A stretch of DNA of 64,000 bases from CAZDDB01 sp963843285 (GCA_963843285.1 CAWJJO010000003.1:1-64000), one strand, 5' to 3'. Positions 8,322-17,346 are shown, counted from the stretch's first letter. Made by a program: numbers and translations. The notes: generated from the letters alone by a model not told the origin.

Positions 8322-9245
8322 ATGAACATCATGGCTCAGGCTGCTCTTCGCATACAGGGACTGTCCAAAGTATTCAAAGTCGGGTTCATTCCCAGGAAGG
8401 TCGTTGCTCTGGACAACGTATCACTGGAAGTTGAGCAGGGCGAGATCTTTGGCCTGCTCGGACCAAATGGCGCTGGCAAAACAACTACCATGAAATGCAT
8501 ACTCGATCTCGTAAAACCGGATTCCGGAACGATCGAGTTACTGGGTGATCCGATGGCGTCTCCACGCGCGAAAGCCAGAATCGGCTTTATGTCCGAAAGC
8601 CCGTACGTCTATGATTTCCTGACCGGCCGCGAATATTTGATTTTCTCCGGAAAGCTTCATGGTCAGGATTCTGAAACAAGCCGCCGAAAAGCGGACGACC
8701 TGCTCGAATTGTTTCATCTCCAGGATGGCGCCGACCGCCAGCTGCGAAAATATTCAAAAGGGATGCTGCAGCGAATCGGGCTTGCGCAGGCGCTGATCAA
8801 CGATCCTGATTTTCTAATTCTGGACGAACCGATGTCCGGACTCGATCCTCTCGGGCGCAAGGAAGTACGCGATCTTTTGATCTCACTCAAAGCGCGGGGG
8901 AAGACTCTGCTGTTCAGCTCGCACATTCTCGCGGATGCTGAGCTGATCTGCGATCGCGTCGCCGTTCTAGTGAACGGCAAAATGCAAATGATCGGCCGCT
9001 TGCAGGATCATATGAAACAGATTGCGGCGTACGAAGTCACGCTGGTTCAAACATCGGAGGTTGCGCTGGATGGAATTCCGCATGAAGTAATTGCGCGTGC
9101 CGATTCCCGGTTTCTTGTGCGTGTCCCTTCGATTCAAGAAGTGGATGCAATTCTCGTTCTTTCCCGATCGCAACATTTTGTGATTGAATCGATCGTGCCC
9201 CAGCGCCAGACACTCGAAGAGCTCTATCTGAAAGAGATCCAATGA
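8322..9245 (+). CDS. ABC transporter ATP-binding protein, ABC-2 exporter type (CcmA/DrrA class)
   Basis: The 307-residue protein has one nucleotide-binding domain: Walker A GLLGPNGAGKTTT, signature YSKGMLQRIGLAQAL, Walker B DFLILDEPMSGLDPLG and the H-loop SSHILADAE. It is followed by a C-terminal DUF4162-like extension (about 225-307). It would power the permease encoded next, whose ATG overlaps its stop by 4 bases. A second ATG at 8331 (MAQAALRIQGLSK) is an equally plausible start; GGGGAG lies 12 bases before the first. The substrate is unknown. This is the first gene of a four-gene run in which every junction overlaps. Confidence 0.9.
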   Translation: MNIMAQAALRIQGLSKVFKVGFIPRKVVALDNVSLEVEQGEIFGLLGPNGAGKTTTMKCILDLVKPDSGTIELLGDPMASPRAKARIGFMSESPYVYDFLTGREYLIFSGKLHGQDSETSRRKADDLLELFHLQDGADRQLRKYSKGMLQRIGLAQALINDPDFLILDEPMSGLDPLGRKEVRDLLISLKARGKTLLFSSHILADAELICDRVAVLVNGKMQMIGRLQDHMKQIAAYEVTLVQTSEVALDGIPHEVIARADSRFLVRVPSIQEVDAILVLSRSQHFVIESIVPQRQTLEELYLKEIQ

Positions 9246-10006
9246 AAGCAGTCTGGGCGATCGCAACGCTAACGTGGAAGGAAGCCGTCCGAAACCGGAT
9301 TCTCTATGTTCTTGTTTTCTTTGCGGCGTTTTTGGTCTCCGGCTCCTGGATTGTCAGTCAGCTCACCATCGGTGACGAGGTGAAGATCATCAAAGACATG
9401 GGGCTCGGCGCGATTCATTTCTTCGGGATTCTGATCACGATCTTTATTGGAATGGGACTGATTTTTCGGGAGATGGAAAAACGCACCATCTATTTGATTC
9501 TGAGCAAGCCGGTGCGGCGTTCTCAATTTCTTCTCGGTAAATTCATCGGCCTGTCCCTGACGCTCTTTGTGGTTCTCTGCGCGCTCGGCATGATTTTCTA
9601 TGCGCTTCTGATTTTGAAAGGAGGCGCGGAGCCGCGGATCCTCTTTGCACTTTATTTTTTCTACCTTGAGTGGCTGCTCGTCGCGGGAATCGCGATGGTG
9701 TTTTCTTCCTTTTCGACTCCTTTGCTGAGTACCATGCTAACCCTGACCGCCTTCTTTACCGGTCACCTCACACAGAGTCTGTTGCTACTTCAATCCCGGA
9801 TCGAGTCTGAAGCCGGCAAATCCGTTCTTTCTGCGCTTTATTACTTGCTCCCCAATCTGGAGCTCTTTAATGCACGGGCGCAGGTTGTACACCGTCTGGC
9901 CATCCCGCCGCAGCTTGTTGTGGAAACCACGCTCTACTGGGCGCTCTATCTTTCTACGTTGCTCCTCTTTGCGATTTTTCTTTTTCAGAAGAAAGACTTT
10001 ACATGA
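9242..10006 (+). CDS. ABC-2 type permease
   Basis: A 254-residue integral membrane protein with about six predicted spans: ILYVLVFFAAFLVSG, IHFFGILITIFIGMGLIF, LSLTLFVVLCALGMIFYALLIL, LYFFYLEWLLVAGIAMVF, STMLTLTAFFTGHLTQ and the end ALYLSTLLLFAIFLF. The EMEKRTIYLILSKPVRRSQFLLGKF segment after span two is typical of the NatB/ABC-2 permeases that pair with DrrA-type ATPases. It probably exports a hydrophobic or envelope-associated compound across the inner membrane. It overlaps the ATPase gene before it and the TPR-like gene after it by 4 bases each. Confidence 0.87.
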   Translation: MKAVWAIATLTWKEAVRNRILYVLVFFAAFLVSGSWIVSQLTIGDEVKIIKDMGLGAIHFFGILITIFIGMGLIFREMEKRTIYLILSKPVRRSQFLLGKFIGLSLTLFVVLCALGMIFYALLILKGGAEPRILFALYFFYLEWLLVAGIAMVFSSFSTPLLSTMLTLTAFFTGHLTQSLLLLQSRIESEAGKSVLSALYYLLPNLELFNARAQVVHRLAIPPQLVVETTLYWALYLSTLLLFAIFLFQKKDFT

Positions 10007-10872
10007 GACAAGGAGAGAGCAGGGCCAGGCGTTTGCTGGGACTTTTCACTGTTTGCTTGTTGCTCCTGGCGTTAGTTGTCCATTTCCGGATTGCCCGCCA
10101 ATACAAAGATCCGGGTTCCTCTTTTTCGCAAATGCTGTATCTGCCCTCCGGCAAATATCTCAAGCCTGCGACGTTTGGATACCAGCTCCTGGTTGCTGAT
10201 TTTATTTACCTGTGGTCCATTCAGTATTATGGCGATCCTGGATTTCATCCCAGAATGGAATACCTGCGACACACATATGAGCTCATCACGGAGCTGGATC
10301 CGAATTTTATTGACGCGTATCAAACAGGCGCGCTGTTTATGTTTTATGAAGGTCGAAATCCGCAGGCAGGACTCCATCTCCTGGATACGGGATTAGAACG
10401 AAATCCCTTGAAATGGATTTTGCCGGCGGACGCCGGATTTTACTGTATGATGAATTTGAAGAACAGGGAACTGAGCGCCCAATATTTTGAAAAAGCTGCG
10501 GCGATTCCCGGAGCTCCTTCACTGACAAAGCGAATGGCGGCCGGGAATTATTTTCGTATGGGTGATAAGAAACTCGCCTATCAGCTGTGGGACGAAGTTT
10601 ATCGCACAGAAACGGATCCGTCCATTCGTCAGACAGCTTTTCAGCATGTGCACGATCTGAAGGTGCTCATCGATCTGGAAACCCTGCGGGAAGCGATCCT
10701 GGAGTACCGGAGCCGTTTCGGAAGAGCGCCATTACAACTGAATCAGCTTATTTCCGCAGGGATCATGCAGTCCATTCCTCTCGATCCGGACGAGAATCCA
10801 TACGAATATGACCGGCAAACGGGAAACGTAAATTACTCCCGACAGTTGACAGTCTACAGACGTTTTCAATGA
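10003..10872 (+). CDS. Membrane-anchored TPR-like protein with a GspG-like C-terminal segment
   Basis: The 289-residue protein has an N-terminal anchor (LLGLFTVCLLLLALVVHF, about 11-28). Helical tetratricopeptide-like repeats follow (about 85-225, for example HTYELITELDPNFIDAYQTG and AQYFEKAAAIPGAP). The last 50 residues (YRSRFGRAPLQLNQLISAG, then IPLDPDENPYEYD) read like the C-terminal part of type II secretion pseudopilins of the GspG class, where such a segment holds a calcium site. No prepilin cleavage site is visible at the N-terminus. It is encoded between the ABC permease and the sigma-54 activator with 4-base overlaps on both sides, so it may be a periplasmic partner of the exporter. 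I do not know a named family for it. Confidence 0.6.
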   Translation: MRQGESRARRLLGLFTVCLLLLALVVHFRIARQYKDPGSSFSQMLYLPSGKYLKPATFGYQLLVADFIYLWSIQYYGDPGFHPRMEYLRHTYELITELDPNFIDAYQTGALFMFYEGRNPQAGLHLLDTGLERNPLKWILPADAGFYCMMNLKNRELSAQYFEKAAAIPGAPSLTKRMAAGNYFRMGDKKLAYQLWDEVYRTETDPSIRQTAFQHVHDLKVLIDLETLREAILEYRSRFGRAPLQLNQLISAGIMQSIPLDPDENPYEYDRQTGNVNYSRQLTVYRRFQ

Positions 10873-12242
10873 ACGAGAAAATTTTATTAGTGGAAGACAA
10901 AGAAAGTCTGCGCGGAATGTTGAAGACCGCTTTGCTGGAGAAGCATTTTGAAGTTGAGGAGGCAAAAGATGGGATCGAAGCGGTCCACAAGGTAAAGACC
11001 CAGCGATTCCTGTTGATTCTCTCCGATTTGCGTGTGCCTCACATCGAAGGACTGGAGTTCTTGCGCGCGGCTATGGAAGCGGATTCTGAGAATGTTGTGA
11101 TTTTCATGAGCGCGTTTGGCTCGATCGAAATTGCCGTGGAGGCAATGAAAAACGGGGCATATGATTTTCTACCCAAACCGGTGGACATCAATCATCTTCT
11201 TCTTTTGATCGACCGTGTGAAATCATCGCAGCAGCTTCGCTACGAGAACATGATTTTGCGGGAGGAGTTTTCCAAACGCCTGGGTTTTCCACGCATCATT
11301 GGTGAAGAGCGGGCGTTTAAGGATGTCACACTTGCGATTCAAAAAGCGGCGCCGACAGATGCGACGGTGTTGCTCACGGGAGAGAGTGGCACGGGCAAAG
11401 AATTGTTTGCGCGCGCTTTGCATCAGCTCAGCCCGCGTAAGGAAGCGCCTTTTGTCGCAGTCAACTGCGCTGCGATTCCGGAAACCCTGCTGGAAACCGA
11501 ATTGTTCGGACACGAAAAAGGCGCTTTTACGGGCGCATCGAGCCGGAAACCGGGCAAATTTGAGCTGGCGCATGGTGGAACGATCCTGCTGGATGAAGTT
11601 GGCGAAATGAGCCCGCCCCTTCAGGCAAAACTGTTGCGTGTGCTTCAGGAACGTACTTTTGAACGAATCGGTGGCACCACCCCGATTCGTGTAGATGTAC
11701 GGATTATCGCTGCCACGAACCGTAATCTGGAACAACAGGTAGCCATCCGGGAGTTTCGTGAAGATCTTTTCTTCCGTCTCTCTGTTTTTCCAATCCACAT
11801 TCCTCCTTTACGCCAGCGCAAGAGAGATATTCCGGCTCTTGCCGCGCACTTTGTGGAAGCATCCAGCCGTGAACTGAAGCGCGGGAAAATGAAAATTGCC
11901 GACGCCGCTATGCGTAAGCTGATGGAATATTCCTGGCCCGGTAATATTCGCGAGCTTCAGAATTGCATTGAACGCGCCGTGATCCTGTGCGACGGACAGA
12001 TCATCGGGGAAAAGGATGTGTTCACCGTCCCGGCTGCTCACGCAGGAAGCATTGCCGATTACTTAAATCTGCAAGGGCCGCTCCCCGATGTTCGCAGACG
12101 CGCTGCGGATGAGGCTGAACGGCATGCGATCCTTCAGGCATGGAAAAATCATGATGAGAATCTGGATCAGACGGCCCGTGCGCTCGGCATCTCGGCCAAG
12201 ACTCTCGCTTCGAAATTGAAAGATCTCGGAATTAGATCATAG
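10869..12242 (+). CDS. Sigma-54-dependent response regulator, NtrC family
   Basis: The 457-residue protein has a receiver domain (phospho-acceptor D53 in LSDLRVP, K103 in FLPKPVD). The AAA+ sigma-54 activation domain (about 143-375) contains Walker A GESGTGKE at 171-178 and the sigma-54 contact loop GAFTGA at 218-223. A C-terminal Fis-type helix-turn-helix ends in LGISAKTLASKLKDLGI. It would activate sigma-54 promoters when phosphorylated. No sensor kinase gene lies in the window, so the partner must be encoded elsewhere. It overlaps the preceding TPR-like gene by 4 bases; co-transcription with the exporter suggests it may control export or envelope functions, but targets are unknown. Confidence 0.93.
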   Translation: MNEKILLVEDKESLRGMLKTALLEKHFEVEEAKDGIEAVHKVKTQRFLLILSDLRVPHIEGLEFLRAAMEADSENVVIFMSAFGSIEIAVEAMKNGAYDFLPKPVDINHLLLLIDRVKSSQQLRYENMILREEFSKRLGFPRIIGEERAFKDVTLAIQKAAPTDATVLLTGESGTGKELFARALHQLSPRKEAPFVAVNCAAIPETLLETELFGHEKGAFTGASSRKPGKFELAHGGTILLDEVGEMSPPLQAKLLRVLQERTFERIGGTTPIRVDVRIIAATNRNLEQQVAIREFREDLFFRLSVFPIHIPPLRQRKRDIPALAAHFVEASSRELKRGKMKIADAAMRKLMEYSWPGNIRELQNCIERAVILCDGQIIGEKDVFTVPAAHAGSIADYLNLQGPLPDVRRRAADEAERHAILQAWKNHDENLDQTARALGISAKTLASKLKDLGIRS

Positions 12243-12247
12243 GATTT

Positions 12248-12325
12248 ACCACGAAGGCACTAAGGCACAAAGTTTTAGAAAATTAATCTTTATCCTTCCT
12301 TCGTGTCTTCGTCCCTTTGTGGTTG
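12248..12325. repeat. Family B palindromic repeat (accacgaaggcac ... gtccctttgtggt)
   Basis: Left arm around 12248-12272 and right arm around 12298-12324 are imperfect inverted copies of the motif ACCACAAAGGCACAAAG. The element lies between the convergent sigma-54 regulator and acyl-CoA ligase genes, where it may act as a two-way terminator. It overlaps the last 12 codons of the ligase gene, which therefore encode the tail NQPQRDEDTKEG. Confidence 0.85.
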
Positions 12326-13873
12326 ATTCCTTTCCTTCAGGATGCGGCGCAGAATCTTGCCGGACGGTGATTTTGGAATCTGATCGATGATCTCCACTTC
12401 CCGCAATTTCTTGTATGGCGCCACTCGCTCCGCTACATATGCGGAAATTTCTGCAGGTGTCGTTTGTGCTCTCAAAACTACAAATGCTTTTGGCGCTTCG
12501 CCCGCTTCTTCATCCTGCACCGGGATGACTGCAGCATCCGCAACGGCCGGATGGGTCAACAATACTGCCTCCAGTTCTGCAGGAGCCACCTGAAAGCCTT
12601 TGTATTTGATGAGCTCCTTCAGACGGTCCACGATATAAAAATGACCTTCTCCGTCAGCGTAACCGATATCGCCTGTGTGCAGCCACCCTTCGGGATCAAT
12701 CGCGCGGGCTGTAGCATTTGCGTTATTTAGATAACCGCGCATAATCTGTGGACCGCGTATCCAGATTTCACCTTCCTCATTCGGACCGAGAATTTTTCCG
12801 CTCCCGGGATCCACAATCTTGCACTCGGAGTTCGGCACAGTCACGCCGACAGAACCGTGTTTGATCCTATCCGGTTCGTCCTGACACATGTGTGTTGCTG
12901 GACTTGCCTCCGTCATGCCGTAACCTTGTTTTACAAAACATTTCAGACGCGAGGCGCATGCATGGAGAAGATCCTTCGATAACGGCGCGGCAGCACAAAA
13001 AATGGTGCGGAGAGAAGAGAGATCGTATTCATCGACTACAGGTTGTTTGGATAGCGCAAGAACGATCGGAGGAACCAGATGCGCAAACGTGATCCGGTAA
13101 TCCTGAATGAGCTTGAGCATTTGTTCCAGATCAAACCGAGGCATCGTGACGATCGTGGCGCCCAGGTACAAGCCGTGATTCAGGATTACAACCATTCCGT
13201 AAATGTGAAAGAACGGTAGAACAGAAATCAAAATGTCATCCCCACTGCAATGGGCCGTGCCGGATATTTGCTGAAGATTCGCCACAAGATTGAAATGCGT
13301 GAGCATTACACCTTTTGGAAAACCGGTTGTACCGCTGGAATACGGCAGGGCCACCAGATCCTCCCGCGGATGGATGGCAACATCCGGAACAGGGCCTTCG
13401 CTTTCCACAAGCTGACGAAACTGTGTGGCGCCCTTCATTTGCCGCATCGCAAAAATCTCGCGGATCTGTGAATCGCTCGCCGCTTCCAGAGCCTTGTCTG
13501 CAGTTGCATCTGATGTGAATAGAAACTTTGCTCCCGAATCCTGTAACTGCGTGCGAAGCTCTTCTGTTGTGTAGAGTGGGTTGATGGTAGTAACCACGCC
13601 GCCGAGTATCGCAACCGCATGAAAGAGGATCGCATATTCGGGAATGTTGTGGCAGTAAATGGCAAATACATCCCCTTTGTGAAAACCGCGGGAAGCAAGT
13701 CCGGCGGCCGCTCTGCGAATCGCTTCTTTCAGTTGAGCGTAGGTCCATACCTGACCGGTCGATCCGTCAATCAGCGCAGGCTTGTCCGGCCATTTGTCCG
13801 AGCTCTGGAAAACGAAAGATGTCAGCGAAATCTCGGGGATCCGAACTTTCGGAAACGGGCTGCGAAAAATCAT
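12290..13873 (-). CDS. Acyl-CoA ligase (AMP-forming), 4-coumarate/long-chain fatty acid CoA ligase-like
   Basis: The 527-residue protein belongs to the ANL superfamily, which activates a carboxylic acid with ATP and transfers it to CoA. The P-loop signature is PYSSGTTGFPKGVMLTH, the A5-type motif YGMTEAS, the A7 motif WLHTGDIGYADGEGHFYIVDR and the catalytic lysine region SPSGKILRRIL. The overall pattern is closest to 4-coumarate-CoA ligases, but the substrate cannot be read. Family members end just after the SGK motif. Here a short tail is encoded by the left part of a palindromic repeat. The gene follows the mocR gene by 12 bases on the same strand and may be co-transcribed with it. Confidence 0.88.
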   Translation of the reverse strand: MIFRSPFPKVRIPEISLTSFVFQSSDKWPDKPALIDGSTGQVWTYAQLKEAIRRAAAGLASRGFHKGDVFAIYCHNIPEYAILFHAVAILGGVVTTINPLYTTEELRTQLQDSGAKFLFTSDATADKALEAASDSQIREIFAMRQMKGATQFRQLVESEGPVPDVAIHPREDLVALPYSSGTTGFPKGVMLTHFNLVANLQQISGTAHCSGDDILISVLPFFHIYGMVVILNHGLYLGATIVTMPRFDLEQMLKLIQDYRITFAHLVPPIVLALSKQPVVDEYDLSSLRTIFCAAAPLSKDLLHACASRLKCFVKQGYGMTEASPATHMCQDEPDRIKHGSVGVTVPNSECKIVDPGSGKILGPNEEGEIWIRGPQIMRGYLNNANATARAIDPEGWLHTGDIGYADGEGHFYIVDRLKELIKYKGFQVAPAELEAVLLTHPAVADAAVIPVQDEEAGEAPKAFVVLRAQTTPAEISAYVAERVAPYKKLREVEIIDQIPKSPSGKILRRILKERNQPQRDEDTKEG

Positions 13874-13885
13874 GCGGACATTATA

Positions 13886-15343
13886 TCAATGCCCCGTCAC
13901 GGCTTTCGCAAGGCGGGTTACACCATCTTTGATTTGAGCATCATTCAAATTCGCATAGCCGAGAACAAATTCATTTGTGTGTTTTGTTTTTATGTAGTAC
14001 GGACGCGCGCTCACCAATCCGACACCTTCCTTGCGCGCGCGTTTGACAAGTTCTTTCGGATTCCAACGGGTGTGAAAACGCACAAGAAGGTGCATCCCGG
14101 CATTTTCACCCTGAATCGTGACGCGTTTTCCCAGCGTTTGCTGCAATGCAGTCACGAGCGTGCGTCGACGTTGATCGTAAAGGCGTCTCATGCGACGGAT
14201 ATGCCGCTCTAAATATCCACGCTGGATAAAATCTGTGAGCACGAACTGTTCCAGCAACGGAGCTTGCCGGTCGGCAAGCCATTTCGCTCGCGAAAAAACA
14301 TCTCTTAGATTTTCCGGGACCACAAGATAACCAATTCGAAGGGAGGGGAAGAGAACTTTGGAAAAAGTGCCAACGTAAAGAACACGGCCGTTTTCTTCCA
14401 ATCCTTGGACCGAGGGAAGCGGACGTCCGGCGTACCGGTATTCACTATCATAGTCGTCTTCCACGATGACTGCTTTGGAACGTTCCGCCCAATCCAGCAA
14501 TTCGAGTCTGCGGGCAAGTGATAGAACGTAACCTGTCGGGAACTGGTGTGACGGAGTAATGTAAGCAAGCCGGACTTCCTTGCCGGCATTTGACTTCAAT
14601 TGATCCACTGCGAGCCCTGATTCATCCACAGGGATCGGCAGCAGCCGCGCGCCTTGAGATTCGAACGCGTATCTTGCGCCACCGTAGCATGGATCTTCCA
14701 GCGCAACCACATCGCCGCGATCCAACAACAATCGCGAAATCATGTCGAGCGCCTGTTGCGATCCGTTAACGATGATGATTTGGGCGGTGGCGCAGCGAAC
14801 GCCGCGCGAACGTGACAGATATCGTGCAATTGCCTGCCGGAGCGGCTCGTACCCGGACGAATTCAAAGCGTAATCCAACACTGCCGGTTGAGGGACACGG
14901 CAGTGATGCAGCATCAAGCGTCGCCAAACAGCCATCGGGAAATGTTCGTAATCCGGTCTTCCAGGCCGGAAGGTAACCGGCAATCCGCTGTCAGGCGCTT
15001 CGATCGAGCCCGCATTCTGAATGTGTCTGCCATATTCCGAAAGCCGGATGTGCAATCGCTTCGGCGATTCCTTATCTCCGGGCAACAAATCACCCAACAA
15101 CACGCGGCTCACATACGTTCCTGAACCGGCGGAGGTCTCCAGATAGCCTTCGCTGATCAATTGTTCGTAACACAGCGTTACTGTTGTTCGCGAAATGTGT
15201 AACGCTTCCGCGAGCGCGCGTGTGGACGGCAGTTTTTCCCCCGAATCCAGTTGCCCGTTCAAAATCCTATCCCGGAGATTTTCATATAACTGCCTGTGAA
15301 GCGGAATTGTCGCCGAATGATCCAGCGGAATGCCAAGGTCCAT
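13886..15343 (-). CDS. MocR/PdxR-type transcriptional regulator (GntR winged helix fused to aminotransferase fold)
   Basis: The 485-residue protein has a GntR winged helix-turn-helix at about 10-75 (LPSTRALAEALHISRTTVTLCYEQL) joined to a fold-type I aminotransferase domain. The PLP-binding lysine lies in YVGTFSKVLFPSLRIGY, with VEDDYDSEYRY upstream. Such regulators sense PLP or amino compounds. ATG 15343 is chosen because GGAGG sits five bases upstream; a TTG four codons earlier is weaker. The divergently encoded FMN-binding pyridoxamine-oxidase-like protein is a plausible target, as MocR proteins often control vitamin B6 genes next to them. Confidence 0.92.
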   Translation of the reverse strand: MDLGIPLDHSATIPLHRQLYENLRDRILNGQLDSGEKLPSTRALAEALHISRTTVTLCYEQLISEGYLETSAGSGTYVSRVLLGDLLPGDKESPKRLHIRLSEYGRHIQNAGSIEAPDSGLPVTFRPGRPDYEHFPMAVWRRLMLHHCRVPQPAVLDYALNSSGYEPLRQAIARYLSRSRGVRCATAQIIIVNGSQQALDMISRLLLDRGDVVALEDPCYGGARYAFESQGARLLPIPVDESGLAVDQLKSNAGKEVRLAYITPSHQFPTGYVLSLARRLELLDWAERSKAVIVEDDYDSEYRYAGRPLPSVQGLEENGRVLYVGTFSKVLFPSLRIGYLVVPENLRDVFSRAKWLADRQAPLLEQFVLTDFIQRGYLERHIRRMRRLYDQRRRTLVTALQQTLGKRVTIQGENAGMHLLVRFHTRWNPKELVKRARKEGVGLVSARPYYIKTKHTNEFVLGYANLNDAQIKDGVTRLAKAVTGH

Positions 15344-15411
15344 CCGATCCTCCAAGTGGACTTAGTGATTATTCAAAAAGTGGATATTGTATCATACCAC
15401 TATTGACGTAT
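15344..15411. promoter_or_regulatory. Divergent mocR / FMN-protein control region
   Basis: This AT-rich gap contains AAGTGGA twice in direct orientation (15354-15360 and 15378-15384) and an inverted partner CCACT at 15397-15401 forming AGTGG-N13-CCACT. MocR regulators usually bind spaced direct repeats. A TTAGTG / 17 / TATTGT pair could serve the plus-strand gene. All assignments are by eye and need a binding test. Confidence 0.4.
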
Positions 15412-15415
15412 TCTA

Positions 15416-15478
15416 TGGAGCGCAGGCTTCCAGCCTGCATTATGGGTCGCAGGCATCTTGCCTGCGGAAGCATGGAGC
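15416..15478. repeat. Family A-like double hairpin
   Basis: Two hairpins, GCAGGCTTCCAGCCTGC and GCAGGCATCTTGCCTGC, lie inside flanking TGGAGC / ATGGAGC copies. It ends six bases before the ATG of the FMN-binding gene, so it would form the end of that gene's 5' untranslated region. Confidence 0.75.
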
Positions 15479-15483
15479 GACCA

Positions 15484-16185
15484 ATGAATCAATTTGAAGC
15501 AACGCAGAAGACGACAGTCAGACGACTCCCAAAGAGAGCGACCTACGACCGGGAAGCAGTCTATCAAATCCTGGATGAAGGCTTCGTATGTCACGCGGGA
15601 TTTGTTGTGGACGGTCAGCCATTTGTAATTCCAACCGGCTACGCCCGCGTGGAGGATCGATTGTATATTCACGGCTCCGCGGCGAGCCGGATGCTTCGGA
15701 CACTTGCCGGTGGTGTGGATGTTTGTGTGACGGTGACACTGATCGATGGTCTGGTGTTGGCGCGATCTGCGTTTCACCACTCCATGAATTACCGTTCGGT
15801 TGTGGCATTCGGCAAAGCAACCGTAGTGGATGATCCGCAAGAGAAGCTCGAAGCTTTGCGCGCGTTTACAGATCATGTGATTCCGGATCGCTGGAACGAA
15901 GTTCGTGAACCAAATGAGCAGGAGTTAAAGGCAACGCTGGTTCTCTGTCTACCGCTGGAGGAAGTTTCTGCGAAGATCCGAACAGGTCCGCCAATCGATG
16001 ATGAAGACGATCTCCAACTGAATGTGTGGGCAGGAATCGTGCCTCTGTCTCTAACGCCGGGAGTGCCCGTTCCGGATTCCTACTGCAAAGCAAACATGGA
16101 CGCGCCGGATCGGATGCGATTTTATCGCAAGATTTGTCACCCCGATTCGGAGTTGCGGACCGCCGTGCCCGTAGAAAGTCGGTGA
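15484..16185 (+). CDS. Pyridoxamine 5'-phosphate oxidase-related FMN-binding protein
   Basis: From ATG 15484 the protein has 233 residues. It carries the split-barrel features of flavin-nucleotide-binding proteins: LPKRATYDREAVYQILDEG, HAGFVVDGQPFVIPTGYAR, LYIHGSAASRMLRTLAGG and FHHSMNYRSVVAFGKATVV. Members bind FMN or pyridoxal-type cofactors or act as F420/FMN-dependent reductases; the exact reaction is unknown. An open frame extends 100 codons further upstream, but that stretch is antisense to mocR and covers a hairpin, so it is rejected. The last dozen residues (SELRTAVPVESR) are encoded by the arm of a family A repeat. Confidence 0.85.
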   Translation: MNQFEATQKTTVRRLPKRATYDREAVYQILDEGFVCHAGFVVDGQPFVIPTGYARVEDRLYIHGSAASRMLRTLAGGVDVCVTVTLIDGLVLARSAFHHSMNYRSVVAFGKATVVDDPQEKLEALRAFTDHVIPDRWNEVREPNEQELKATLVLCLPLEEVSAKIRTGPPIDDEDDLQLNVWAGIVPLSLTPGVPVPDSYCKANMDAPDRMRFYRKICHPDSELRTAVPVESR

Positions 16186-16222
16186 TTCAGCCTAAGGCGG
16201 GCAGGGACGCCCGCTACTCCAA
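16147..16222. repeat. Family A palindrome spanning the 3' end of the FMN-protein gene
   Basis: The left arm begins GGAGTTGCGG and continues as a diverged copy of the arm at 8268-8291. The right arm ends CGCCCGCTACTCC. The left arm is read in frame as the C-terminal codons of the upstream gene. The element lies between two convergent genes and could terminate both. Confidence 0.75.
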
Positions 16223-16225
16223 ATC

Positions 16226-17305
16226 TTATTTTTTGAGAATCTTCAGATCGATCAAATCTCGGTAGACCTCCTTTCCCACCACGTCGTGTCCGTACTCATT
16301 CCAGTGCCAGTCGTATTCCGGGTTGAATTCTCGGTGGTTTTTGCGGAAGTTCTCCTGGAAAGTTTCCGTCAGGTCCAGGAAGTGGCATCCATTTTCGGTT
16401 GCTGCTTTTTCCATGATCCGGTTCATCCAGGATAGGCTGCTTGTCCCCGGTCTATTTGAGTAGATTTCGCTACGCAGCCCATCCATCACAAAGAGAATCG
16501 GGATTTGTTGATTCTCTTCCCGAATTTTACTTACCAGCAAAACCGTGGCTTTTTCGATCGTTTCCTGCCTTGGATTGATCGCATGCACATCTACATTTGC
16601 CTGATAGGCCTTTGTCTGTGCAGCGATCTGACGAGCGGTCCACCACTGATAGACATGGAGGTTTTCATAGAAATAGGACGCCAGGGCGCTCTGTTTCCAA
16701 AAACGGCGGAACCGGTTCGGGACATATGGGATCGGTTGCACTTCTTCGAATCCGGAATCTGTAGGCCGAAGATGTAGAAAATGCGGATTTTCACTGAATT
16801 CCAGAAGCGATTCTGCAAAATCATTATGCACAATGCAGATGACAAGCACATCTGGATGAAAATGTTTGCGCACATAGCGGCTGATTTGCAGGTATTGTGA
16901 TAGCGGTGCTCCCGAAATGCCAAAACTATAAACGCGCATATCGGATCCTGCCATCCGTTGAAGGACACTTGAAAATCTATCTTTCACGTTGACTTCGAAT
17001 GCCTGGACAAACGAATCACCGATCACAGCCACAAGCGGGATATTGTCTTTTGTCTCCGAATAATCGATTTCGCTGTTCCATCCATAATTATTGATCCGCC
17101 ACTTTCCGCCTCTATGCGCCGATCTGCCTATCGTATACAGGCCGGTTCGTCTATACCGAGTGTCGTATCGCATGATTTGATCTGCTGTATCGAAGTACAC
17201 ATATGGAAGCTGGCAGGCGGGCACGATCACGCGAAAAATAAATTCGCCGAGGATCAGAAGCAGGATCAATGTCGGCAATGTGATGGTAATCAGCTTTCTT
17301 CGCAC
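16226..17305 (-). CDS. Membrane-anchored SGNH-hydrolase-like protein
   Basis: One N-terminal span (ITITLPTLILLLILGEFIFRVIV) is followed by an extracytoplasmic domain. It contains VAVIGDSFVQAFEV, whose GDS motif would supply the nucleophilic Ser of SGNH esterases, and later EYDWHWNEYGHDVVGKEVY, which fits the block V DxxH. The block I and block V residues are thus present, so O-acetyl esterase or acyltransferase-like action on a surface glycan is possible. GTG 17305 is preferred because AGGA lies seven bases upstream; the longer frame overlaps the preceding DUF362 gene. It lies downstream of wzm-wzt-DUF362 on the same strand. Confidence 0.75.
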   Translation of the reverse strand: MRRKLITITLPTLILLLILGEFIFRVIVPACQLPYVYFDTADQIMRYDTRYRRTGLYTIGRSAHRGGKWRINNYGWNSEIDYSETKDNIPLVAVIGDSFVQAFEVNVKDRFSSVLQRMAGSDMRVYSFGISGAPLSQYLQISRYVRKHFHPDVLVICIVHNDFAESLLEFSENPHFLHLRPTDSGFEEVQPIPYVPNRFRRFWKQSALASYFYENLHVYQWWTARQIAAQTKAYQANVDVHAINPRQETIEKATVLLVSKIREENQQIPILFVMDGLRSEIYSNRPGTSSLSWMNRIMEKAATENGCHFLDLTETFQENFRKNHREFNPEYDWHWNEYGHDVVGKEVYRDLIDLKILKK

Positions 17306-17346
17306 CTGCTTTCCTCGCACAGGACACAACGACGTGACGGCGGAAA

